Assembly (NCBI GenBank): GCA_943788405.1
Contig: CALSQD010000002.1
Coordinates: 1 to 64,000, forward strand
DNA: 64,000 nt
Origin: an uncultured Flavobacteriales bacterium
GTDB lineage: Bacteria; Bacteroidota; Bacteroidia; Flavobacteriales; BACL11
Direction of reading: 5' to 3'
The notes beneath the pieces were generated by a model. That model worked only from the letters and a program-made list of their open reading frames with translations. It had not been told where the DNA came from and did no database searches. The first letter of the stretch is position 1, and every line of letters starts with the position of its first letter. The translations under genes and the position numbers were made by a program. Positions 23,808-30,383 of the stretch are shown here, piece after piece.

Positions 23808-24485
23808 TTAGAATGAAAGATTTATATTTAAATCAAATTCATCATAAATCATATTGTCACCTAAACCATCAAAGAAACTTCCAGAACCATATTTAACATC
23901 AAATTTTGTCCTGTCAATTTTAATTTTTGCAGCTGCACTATTTTTATTAAGAATTGTATTAAATATAATATTCTCTGTTTTTCCCTTAATTTTTATCTCT
24001 GCAGTACATTCATATGTATTCCCTTTCTTTTGTTCAACTTTCTTAATCTTTAGAGTTGCTGTTGGGAAATTTGTTACTCCAAAAAAATCATCAGATTTTA
24101 AGTGACCCTCTAATTTCCCTTTATATTCTCCAGAAAGATCTGTACATATTAAACTATTCATATCAATTTCAAATTCTCCTCCAATGAATTTCTTCTTCTC
24201 AAATTTAAGAATACCTGACTTTATTTTTATTGTACCTTCATGACTTCCTGTAACTTTATTTCCTTTCCAGAATACAGAACTATTTTTGGTATTTATTTCT
24301 TTATCATTTTGAGGTGTGATAGTTATTGCATACGATATTGATGAGAGTAGAATAGATAATGTTAATGCAAATACTTTTAGCCGGCTATATTTATTTGCAT
24401 GTGATCCATCACAATTTCCGTTTGGATTTTTTGTTTTACCACATTGACATTTTCCTCTTTTTGAACTTTCATTAAATTCTTTCAT
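23808..24485 (-). CDS. YceI domain protein with N-terminal CDGSH-like iron-sulfur motif
   Basis: 225 aa. Residues 12-28 read KCQCGKTKNPNGNCDGSH, close to the CDGSH 2Fe-2S pattern (Cys-x-Cys, Thr, Pro, Cys-Asp-Gly-Ser-His) but with one extra residue before the third cysteine. A hydrophobic segment (about 38-54) follows, and then a complete YceI lipocalin-like domain (SVFWKGNKVTGSHEGTIKIK, KLEGHLKSDDFFGVTNFPTA, DRTKFDVKYGSGSFFDGLGD). YceI domains bind isoprenoid or lipid ligands in the periplasm. A cytosolic Fe-S motif joined through a membrane segment to a periplasmic ligand-binder is an unusual architecture. First gene of a two-gene operon with pirin. Confidence 0.9.
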   Translation of the reverse strand: MKEFNESSKRGKCQCGKTKNPNGNCDGSHANKYSRLKVFALTLSILLSSISYAITITPQNDKEINTKNSSVFWKGNKVTGSHEGTIKIKSGILKFEKKKFIGGEFEIDMNSLICTDLSGEYKGKLEGHLKSDDFFGVTNFPTATLKIKKVEQKKGNTYECTAEIKIKGKTENIIFNTILNKNSAAAKIKIDRTKFDVKYGSGSFFDGLGDNMIYDEFDLNINLSF

Positions 24486-24524
24486 GTTTCATTTTTTAAG
24501 TTAATTATTTTAAATAGTTTTGCA

Positions 24525-24600
24525 AAGTAACTAATAAAAGTAATATAAAGTAACTGTTACTTTTTGGTTACTATTAAAAAAGTAGTAATATTTAAGTAAC
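24525..24600. promoter_or_regulatory. operator cluster AGTAAC/GTTACT for the HxlR-type regulator
   Basis: The perfect palindrome AAAGTAAC-T-GTTACTTT (24547-24563) is flanked by further half-sites: AGTAAC near 24526, GGTTACT near 24567, and AAGTAAC near 24595. It lies in the 131-bp divergent region between yceI-pirin and the HxlR gene, the expected location for a regulator controlling both directions. Confidence 0.6.
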
Positions 24601-24616
24601 TAATTAGAGAGAAGCT

Positions 24617-24928
24617 ATGAATAATGAAAATAAATTTTGTACTGCAAGTGTCTTTACCGAGAAGCTGGGTGGGAAATGGAAATTGTCAATAATATATCAT
24701 CTTAGCAATAAAAGTTTAAGATTTGGTCAACTTGCTGCTGTAATTGATGGGATTTCTAGGAAAGTATTGACTGATCATTTAAATCAGTTAGTAGATGATA
24801 AATTAATAAACAGAGAGTCATTTAAAGAAACTCCTCCAAGAGTAGAGTATTCTTTAACAGATGCTGCAAAAAAATTACAACCTGTACTTCAATCTATTGA
24901 TAGTTGGGTTAGAGAAAGCTATATTTAA
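24617..24928 (+). CDS. HxlR family transcriptional regulator
   Basis: 103-residue winged-helix regulator: LGGKWKLSIIYHLSNKSLRF, then FGQLAAVIDGISRKVLTDHL and SLTDAAKKLQPVL. Cys8 (KFCTAS) sits where redox-sensing members of the family carry their reactive cysteine. Length is typical. Divergent from the yceI-pirin pair, with a shared palindromic intergenic region, so it most likely represses or activates that pair in response to electrophile or redox stress (inference from family and position). Repeat R8 follows directly after its stop. Confidence 0.92.
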   Translation: MNNENKFCTASVFTEKLGGKWKLSIIYHLSNKSLRFGQLAAVIDGISRKVLTDHLNQLVDDKLINRESFKETPPRVEYSLTDAAKKLQPVLQSIDSWVRESYI

Positions 24929-24929
24929 A

Positions 24930-25019
24930 AAAAAACCCACTCATATGAGTGGGTTTTGTTTTCGGTGGACCTTACGGTCCTAAGTTCGAACTTTTTCAGA
25001 AAATTATTATGTAAGTTTG
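24930..25019 (+). repeat. island repeat, copy R8, with variant loop and promoter
   Basis: Perfect hairpin AAACCCACTCATATGAGTGGGTTT; core GGTGGACCTTACGGTCC (24964-24980) in which the small stem GGACC/GGTCC is kept while the loop changed from TCTC to TTAC. Then AAGTTCGAAC and a slightly altered AT tail, ending in a perfect -7 box TAAGTTTG (25012-25019) for the cupredoxin gene. Confidence 0.9.
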
Positions 25020-25023
25020 CTTT

Positions 25024-25518
25024 ATGAAAAAACTATTATTAATATTATTTATTCTTTCTTCTTTTAATTCAAAAGGAACAATTCATCAAATAGGAGTGTG
25101 GGGTGGCTATTATGAGTTCGTTCCAGGTAGCATTACAATTCAATTGGGAGACACTATAGAGTGGGAACCTTATTTTGGGTTGCTCCCAATGATGCTTCAT
25201 ACTATAACGTCTGATAATATTCCTGTTGGAGCAGTTTCTTTTGATCAAGTATGGCAAATGCCTGCAGATACCTTTTTCCAATATATCCCTCAAGTTGCCG
25301 GGCTGTATCAATATGTTTGTACTCCACATATTCCAAATGGAATGATTGGAGAGTTTATTGTTATTGATGGCACTACTTCAATTAACGAAGACACCTCTAA
25401 TAAAGAATTAATTAAAGTTATAGATATCTTAGGAAGAGAAAGAAATAAAAATAAGAATCAACCTCTCTTTTACATATTTGATGATGGAACGGTGGAGAAA
25501 AAAATAATTCTTGAGTAA
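25024..25518 (+). CDS. secreted cupredoxin (plastocyanin-like) with short sorting tail
   Basis: 164 aa. A signal peptide is followed by a cupredoxin domain (about residues 20-118): TIQLGDTIEWEP, MLHTITSDN, and YQYVCTPHIPNGM. The four type-1 copper ligands are visible as His59, Cys99, His102 and Met107. It should carry electrons or sense copper outside the cell. The tail IDILGR...IFDDGTVEKK takes up the last 38 residues, so a soluble electron carrier seems to have been fitted with a surface-sorting tail. Transcribed from the promoter in repeat R8. Confidence 0.9.
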   Translation: MKKLLLILFILSSFNSKGTIHQIGVWGGYYEFVPGSITIQLGDTIEWEPYFGLLPMMLHTITSDNIPVGAVSFDQVWQMPADTFFQYIPQVAGLYQYVCTPHIPNGMIGEFIVIDGTTSINEDTSNKELIKVIDILGRERNKNKNQPLFYIFDDGTVEKKIILE

Positions 25519-25519
25519 A

Positions 25520-25600
25520 CAAAAACCCACTCAATTGAGCGGGTTTCTTTTTGGTGGACCTCTCGGTCCTAATTTCGAACTTTTTTAGAAAAATAATAAA
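25520..25600 (+). repeat. island repeat, copy R9
   Basis: Hairpin AACCCACTCAATTGAGCGGGTT, core GGTGGACCTCTCGGTCC (25553-25569), TAATTTCGAAC, TTTTTTAGAAAAATAATAAATGG. No -7 box follows immediately; the next gene has its own promoter about 135 bases further on. Confidence 0.88.
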
Positions 25601-25696
25601 TGGTATTGATGAATAAAAAATTATTAGATATAGAAGATTTGAGATGATAGTTGAGTATTATGACATTTATATTCATATTTTCTCTGTTAATTGATT

Positions 25697-25741
25697 TTAT
25701 CATATGTTAAATAGCATTATTGTTTAGTTATTTTATTTTTG
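25697..25741 (+). promoter_or_regulatory. near-perfect Crp/Fnr-type palindrome and promoter
   Basis: TTATCATATGTTAA (25697-25710) differs by one base from the perfect TTAACATATGTTAA found upstream of the next gene. A perfect -7 box TATTTTTG lies at 25734-25741; the distance between centres is 34 bases, versus 33 at the other site. The -7 box is so close to the ATG at 25746 that translation may begin at the ATG at 25755. Fits autoregulation. Confidence 0.6.
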
Positions 25742-25745
25742 TCTA

Positions 25746-26324
25746 ATGAATAATATGGAAGATTTCTTTAATTACTTAAGTAATGGGTTGAGTGTATCTG
25801 ATGAGGCTAGAGATTTAATTTCATCAATTGCTAAAATTAAGAGATTCCAAAAAGGAGATCTCTTAATTGAACAAGGGCAAGAAAATGTTTTACAGACTTA
25901 CTTTGTCCTCAATGGTGTTTTAAGATCATTTGTTATTGACAAAAATGATAAAGAGCATACTGTGCAATTTGCAATTAAAAATTGGTGGATAAGTGATTAT
26001 ATTGGATATTACAGTAACTCAGAGGCAATGTTAAATGTTGATTGTATTAAAGATTGCATTGTCATTAAATTAAATCGAGCTAGTATTCAAGAAGTTTTCA
26101 CAAGGTTTCCTGAGTTTGAAACTTTTCATAGAAAAAATTTAGAGAGAACGTTCGTGCGCCTAAATAAAAGAATCGTAAATCATTTACAATTAAGTGCTAG
26201 AGATAGGTATTTAAATTTTATAACAGAATATCCTGAAATGGAATCTGTTGCTATGAATTATCATATTGCTTCTTATCTAGGTATTACTCAACAGAGCTTA
26301 AGTAGAATTAGATCTAATACATAG
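25746..26324 (+). CDS. Crp/Fnr family transcriptional regulator
   Basis: 192 aa. The N-terminal cyclic-nucleotide-binding-like beta-roll (KIKRFQKGDLLIEQGQENVL, then YFVLNGVLRSFVIDKN) is joined to a short C-terminal helix-turn-helix (HIASYLGITQQSLSRIR). No cysteine cluster for an Fe-S centre is visible, so it is not a classical oxygen-sensing Fnr; the ligand is unknown. The C-terminus is compact, as in many Bacteroidota members. Palindromes of the Fnr/Crp style lie upstream of this gene and of 26488-28017, pointing to autoregulation and control of the adjacent secreted protein. Confidence 0.88.
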   Translation: MNNMEDFFNYLSNGLSVSDEARDLISSIAKIKRFQKGDLLIEQGQENVLQTYFVLNGVLRSFVIDKNDKEHTVQFAIKNWWISDYIGYYSNSEAMLNVDCIKDCIVIKLNRASIQEVFTRFPEFETFHRKNLERTFVRLNKRIVNHLQLSARDRYLNFITEYPEMESVAMNYHIASYLGITQQSLSRIRSNT

Positions 26325-26413
26325 TATTTTATTCAGTAACTTATAATTTTCTATATAAGCAGTATATTAAAAATTTCTAATGTTTATATCTTTTAGTTAT
26401 ACTTCCATGATAA

Positions 26414-26457
26414 TTAACATATGTTAATGTAGTTTTAAAAAAAAACCTATATTTTTG
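26414..26457 (+). promoter_or_regulatory. perfect palindrome TTAACATATGTTAA at activator position
   Basis: The 14-bp palindrome at 26414-26427 is centred 33 bases upstream of the centre of the -7 box TATTTTTG (26450-26457). That places it about 41 bases before the expected transcription start, the classical position for class II activation by Crp/Fnr proteins. The regulator gene lies immediately upstream. Confidence 0.62.
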
Positions 26458-26487
26458 TATAAATTATAACTTAAAAAATTATACAAA

Positions 26488-28017
26488 ATGAAAAAATTAA
26501 TTCTTATACTTTTTACTGCAATAGTTACTATAAATTTACAAGCGCAGTGTAATTCAAATCCAATTTCTGACAATGGAGGTTCAGGTACTTTAAATTTCTC
26601 TGATAGCTCATCTGTAAGTCCTGGATGGTCAACTAATTATTCTGCATCTTATTTATGGGACTTTGGTGATGGCACTACATCAATTCAACAAAATCCTTGT
26701 CATACTTATGGAGATTTATCTAATGTTACATATCCGTTATATGTTACTTTGACTGTAACTTATTTTGACTCTACAACAATTAACTATTGTATAGATACAG
26801 ATTCAGTACAGGTTATTATTTTAATGAATCCATGTAACTATGGTAATTTACAAATTTCAGCTTCAGGCACTAATTTAACGGCTGACTGGACTTATAATAT
26901 TGGTGGTAGTGCTGGTTGTGCAAATAATTATCCAGACACTTATTTATGGTCAAATGGAGATACTACTCAAGCAATAAGTGTTAATTCTTCTGGAACGTAC
27001 ACATGTACAGTTACTACGACAACTGGTTGTGTATATACAAGTACATACTCATATAATGGATCTTTTACACCAACTTTTGATTGTAATTTAATAGATTTCA
27101 ATGAACTTAATAATAATCTGGATACTCTAACAATCTCCTCTAACTATTTAAATAATAACTTCCCTGAAGTTATAGATTCATTATCTTTTTGGGAGGCTTA
27201 TTCAACTGACGGAAATGTTAATCTATTGGGCCCTTTATATGCTAATCCAATAAGTTTTGTGAATATAGGTGGATTCAATGGTTCACTTAGTGACACTTTT
27301 ATTGTTTGTGCTAATGTATTCTTATATGATAGTTTATATCAACATAATTTGCAAGCAAGCCCTCCTTTAGGATCTTCCTGTTATACGTGTGATACAATTG
27401 CTTGGGATGGAACTAATTGGTTAACTGTAACTCCAAATAATTCTTATGACTGTGATCCAATTTTAGGATGTTATGACGCAGGTCCAGCAGGACCATGGGG
27501 AGGTCAATATGCTTCTTTATCTGATTGTCAAAATACTTGTTATGTGCTTTGTGATTCAGTTGACTTAAGTATTACTAATGTTGTCAACTTAACTGCTACT
27601 TCTGATTCAATTACTATTGGATCAAATGTTTCTAGCTTAACTACTACTGGAGTCGATTTTGAATGGATAGATTGGAATGGAACTGGTGCAATCTTAAGTA
27701 CTGATTCAGTTTTTAGTTTTATGATCAATAGTTCAGATACAGCATTTTATATTCTTAAATTAGAATTATCAGATAATAATTTTAATACTTGGGTGTGTTA
27801 TTATCCGGTACTTGTATATTGGGATAATAATCAGTATGTATCCTTTAGAACTGCTAATCCTATGCTTACATCCATAGATGAAACTAGTACTCTAAGTTCA
27901 AGAAAATTAATTAAGATAGTAGACTTATTAGGAAGAGAAACAAAAGAAAGAAAGAATGGTCCACTTTTTTACATCTATGACGATGGTACAGTTGAGAAAA
28001 GAATAATTTTAAATTAA
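26488..28017 (+). CDS. secreted PKD-domain protein, paralogue of 10559-11962
   Basis: 509 aa. The signal peptide ends LQAQ. A PKD-like domain (SYLWDFGDGTTS, PCHTYGD), an Ig-like segment (YLWSNGDTTQAI), a single Cys unit (YDCDPILGCYDAG...LSDCQNTC) and an additional beta-rich domain follow. The tail is VDLLGR...IYDDGTVEKR. It aligns with the protein at 10559 over most of its length, but that paralogue has three cysteine units and lacks the extra domain, so internal modules have been gained or lost. Unlike most of its neighbours it uses its own promoter with a Crp/Fnr-type site. The SDR gene starts 4 bases after its stop. Confidence 0.84.
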   Translation: MKKLILILFTAIVTINLQAQCNSNPISDNGGSGTLNFSDSSSVSPGWSTNYSASYLWDFGDGTTSIQQNPCHTYGDLSNVTYPLYVTLTVTYFDSTTINYCIDTDSVQVIILMNPCNYGNLQISASGTNLTADWTYNIGGSAGCANNYPDTYLWSNGDTTQAISVNSSGTYTCTVTTTTGCVYTSTYSYNGSFTPTFDCNLIDFNELNNNLDTLTISSNYLNNNFPEVIDSLSFWEAYSTDGNVNLLGPLYANPISFVNIGGFNGSLSDTFIVCANVFLYDSLYQHNLQASPPLGSSCYTCDTIAWDGTNWLTVTPNNSYDCDPILGCYDAGPAGPWGGQYASLSDCQNTCYVLCDSVDLSITNVVNLTATSDSITIGSNVSSLTTTGVDFEWIDWNGTGAILSTDSVFSFMINSSDTAFYILKLELSDNNFNTWVCYYPVLVYWDNNQYVSFRTANPMLTSIDETSTLSSRKLIKIVDLLGRETKERKNGPLFYIYDDGTVEKRIILN

Positions 28018-28021
28018 AAGA

Positions 28022-29035
28022 ATGAATAAAAAAGTCTTGTTAACGGGTATTTCAGGTTATATAGGAAATCACTGTGCTGTTGAATTATTAAAGAATGGAT
28101 ATTCTGTTCGTGGTTCAGTAAGAAACTTGTCAAAAAAAGAAGCAGTTATTGAGGCTATTAACAAGCAAATAGATCCTAAAGATAATTTAGAATTTTGTGA
28201 ATTAGATCTTTTAGAAGATAAAGGTTGGGATAAGGCAATGGAAGGTTGTGAATTTGTGCTTCATGTTGCATCTCCCTATGTAATGATAGAGCCAAAAGAT
28301 GAAAATAAATATATTAAGCCTGCAGTCGAAGGAACATTGCGTGCTCTAGAAGCTGCTAAAAAGTCAGGTGTTAAAAGAGTTGTATTAACTTCATCCATGG
28401 TTTCTATGTTAGAAAATGCAGATAAATCTATTAATATAGATTATAATTCATGGACAAATATGAAAGCAAAAAACATTTCAGCTTATGCAAAGAGTAAAAC
28501 ATTGGCTGAAAGAAGTGCATGGGATTTTATCAAAAAGCAGAATGAGGAAAATCCTATGCAGTTATCGGTAGTTAACCCTGGACCTGTATTTGGCCCAACT
28601 CTTTCAGGTAATTTAGAGGGTGCTTCAATGGGAATGTTTAAAAATATGATTCTTGGTAAAATGCCCATGCTTCCTAAATCTTCAATCAATATGTCTGATG
28701 TTAGAGATGTAGCTAAAATTCATGTTCTCGCGCTTGAAAATAAAAATGCAAATGGAAAAAGATTTATTGTAACTACAGAAAAACCTTATGCATTTCAAGA
28801 ATTGGCACAAATTTTAAAATCTAATGGTTATGATAAGGTAAGCACGAAATTAGCTCCAAACTTTTTGCTAAAATTTATTGGAAATTTTGATAGAGAAGCT
28901 AGAAGTATGAGAGCTTTTATTGGTAAAACTTATAATGGTGATGTTTCATCTACGATGGAAACATTTGATTGGAAACCAATAAGTGTTGAAAAGACTGTTT
29001 TAGATACAGCTAAATCTATTGAAAATTTAATTTAG
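28022..29035 (+). CDS. NAD-dependent epimerase/aldehyde reductase (DFR-like extended SDR)
   Basis: 337 aa extended SDR of the dihydroflavonol-4-reductase/aldehyde-reductase group. It has GISGYIGNHCAVELL (GxxGxxG loop), HVASPYVM, LTSSMVSML with the catalytic serine, the YAKSK catalytic Tyr-Lys motif, and NPGPVFGP. All catalytic residues are present. It probably reduces small aldehydes or ketones with NADPH; the substrate is unknown. It follows the secreted PKD protein by 4 bases and is the only obvious cytosolic metabolic enzyme in plus orientation in the island. Confidence 0.9.
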   Translation: MNKKVLLTGISGYIGNHCAVELLKNGYSVRGSVRNLSKKEAVIEAINKQIDPKDNLEFCELDLLEDKGWDKAMEGCEFVLHVASPYVMIEPKDENKYIKPAVEGTLRALEAAKKSGVKRVVLTSSMVSMLENADKSINIDYNSWTNMKAKNISAYAKSKTLAERSAWDFIKKQNEENPMQLSVVNPGPVFGPTLSGNLEGASMGMFKNMILGKMPMLPKSSINMSDVRDVAKIHVLALENKNANGKRFIVTTEKPYAFQELAQILKSNGYDKVSTKLAPNFLLKFIGNFDREARSMRAFIGKTYNGDVSSTMETFDWKPISVEKTVLDTAKSIENLI

Positions 29036-29042
29036 TAAAAAT

Positions 29043-29098
29043 AAACCCACTCAATTGAGGGGGTTCTTTATTGGTGGTCTTTTGAATTTATCGAATTA
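29043..29098 (+). repeat. island repeat, copy R10 (degenerate)
   Basis: Hairpin AACCCACTCAATTGAGGGGGTT (one mismatch), followed by TCTTTATTGGTGGTCTTTTGAATTTATCGAATTAA. Only GGTGG and a TCGAA element of the core remain. It ends in the stop codon of the minus-strand gene to the right, as R7 does, and marks the decayed right end of the array. Confidence 0.65.
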
Positions 29099-29572
29099 AT
29101 CTTTCATAATCATGCTCCCTAATGCAATTGCACCTAGAATTGAAACGAAAACCCCAAAAAAACCTTTTTCATCATTAATCTCTTCGAACTTTGGTTTATG
29201 CTTCTCTATTTTATTTTTTAACATATCATTCTCGACAATTTTCTCTTTAAGTTGATAGCGTATCTCATCCCTTTCTTCAATTGCTTTGTCAGCTCTTTTC
29301 ATATCTAAAGAGACTCTATAATCAGCACTTTCTCTGTCCTTTGCTAATCTAACATTTTGCTTTTTTACTGTATCAATTTCTTTCTCTAAGGTTAATTCTC
29401 TTTTTGTAGGATCTCCTTCTTTTCCGTATTTGTTTTTATTGGATTCGATAATACATGCTAACCATTCTGACATACTTATGCCATTTTGAGCGGCTATTTT
29501 TACGTACTCTGCCTTTTGCCTTGCACACACTTTGGTGCTTAATGTTATGTTTCTGTAGTCGTTATTTTCCAT
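29096..29572 (-). CDS. putative DNA-binding/coiled-coil membrane-anchored protein (MobC-like N-terminus)
   Basis: About 158 aa from the preferred start MENNDYRN at 29572. The N-terminal 45 residues (NITLSTKVCARQKAEYVKIA, then GISMSEWLACIIES) resemble the ribbon-helix-helix region of plasmid mobilisation or MobC-like proteins. Residues about 60-135 are a charged coiled coil (KRELTLEKEIDTVKKQNVRL onwards), and the C-terminus has a short hydrophobic segment (FFGVFVSILGAIALGSMI). It sits next to a recombinase remnant at the tRNA end of the island, so I interpret it as residual mobile-element cargo. No relaxase is visible. Confidence 0.7.
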   Translation of the reverse strand: MENNDYRNITLSTKVCARQKAEYVKIAAQNGISMSEWLACIIESNKNKYGKEGDPTKRELTLEKEIDTVKKQNVRLAKDRESADYRVSLDMKRADKAIEERDEIRYQLKEKIVENDMLKNKIEKHKPKFEEINDEKGFFGVFVSILGAIALGSMIMKD

Positions 29573-29678
29573 TATTCTCATTGTTTACTTTGGGTTTACC
29601 TCACATCTACCTTAGGTTTACTCAGGTAGACGGAGAATTCTTTATTTTTATGAAGCTTTCATTTATTGTTTTTTTATT

Positions 29679-30383
29679 ATGAAATGTCATAATACTAATG
29701 ACCCATTAACAGGGTATATCGTAAAAAAGAAAGGTATATGGTATTATAAGTCTAGGAGTAAGGGGACGAAATTGAATATTAATGCAAAGAAACTTAATAC
29801 ACTATTTTCAGAATACCTTAAGCAATTTGAGCTTAAGAAAGGTTTAGATAAACCTTTTAAGCAATTAGTGGAACATGCCTTTAATCAATATCAATCTAAT
29901 CAACAATTTGATCAGTCAAATTTAGAGAGTAGAAAAAGTAAATTAGAAACTCAACTTGATAAGATTGAAGAGCGTTATGCAATTGGAGAAATAGGTGCTG
30001 ATTTATATCAAAAATATACTCAAAAGTATAGTGATGAATTAGCTGATATTGATAGAAAAATAACAAATGGGCTTAAGGGCAGTTCGAACCTTGAAAAAAT
30101 AACAAATGAAGCCATAAAAATCTCACAAAACTTGTCATCTACATGGTTAAATATGTCTTATGAACAAAAAAGTGAGCTTTAACAATTTGTCTTTCCAAAA
30201 GGAACAACTTTTGAAAAGGAAAAACAGAGAGTTCGAACCCCTGAAGTTAATTTATTATTCGAGCTAACTAAAAGAACTACAGGTATTTATGAGAATAAAA
30301 AAAGCGGAATCTTAACTCATAATGAGATGGATTCCGCTTTGGTGGGCAATGAGGGACTCGAACCCCCGACTTCCTCCGTGTAA
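29679..30383 (+). pseudogene. serine recombinase C-terminal remnant reading into the tRNA gene
   Basis: The reading frame 29679-30182 encodes the recombinase zinc-ribbon region (DPLTGYIVKKKGIWYYKSRS) and the following coiled coil (KLETQLDKIEERYAIGEI). The catalytic serine domain is missing. Of the four expected zinc cysteines only the first remains (MKCHNT; later ones are Ser or Thr). After the TAA at 30180 the same frame continues open for 66 codons with family-like sequence (QFVFPKGTTF, VRTPEVNLLFEL). It then runs through the terminator into the tRNA, reading GNEGLEPPTSSV before stopping at 30381-30383. A dead integrase whose end overlapped its attachment site. Confidence 0.82.
30301..30340 (-). 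terminator. terminator downstream of tRNA-Val
   Basis: AAAGCGGAAT (30301-30310) pairs with ATTCCGCTTT (30331-30340), and the interior has a second small pairing CTCAT/ATGAG. Reading on the minus strand it directly follows the tRNA 3' end and is trailed by a run of T (from the A-rich bases 30296-30303). The same hairpin is copied at 21338-21377. Confidence 0.85.

Noticed and set aside
8749-25600. Repeat cores as intact tRNA genes
   Set aside because: Only a 3'-end-like part (T-loop-like GTTCGAA and acceptor/CCA-like end) is present; there is no D arm or anticodon arm and the T-stem does not pair.
28483-28689. Minus-strand open frame inside the SDR gene
   Set aside because: Overlaps a strongly conserved enzyme completely and has no ribosome-binding site or recognisable product.
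8749-29098. Integron cassette array with attC sites
   Set aside because: No integron integrase is visible, the elements lack the GTTRRRY/RYYYAAC box pair in proper arrangement, and cassettes often carry their own promoters. A tRNA-site accretion model fits better.
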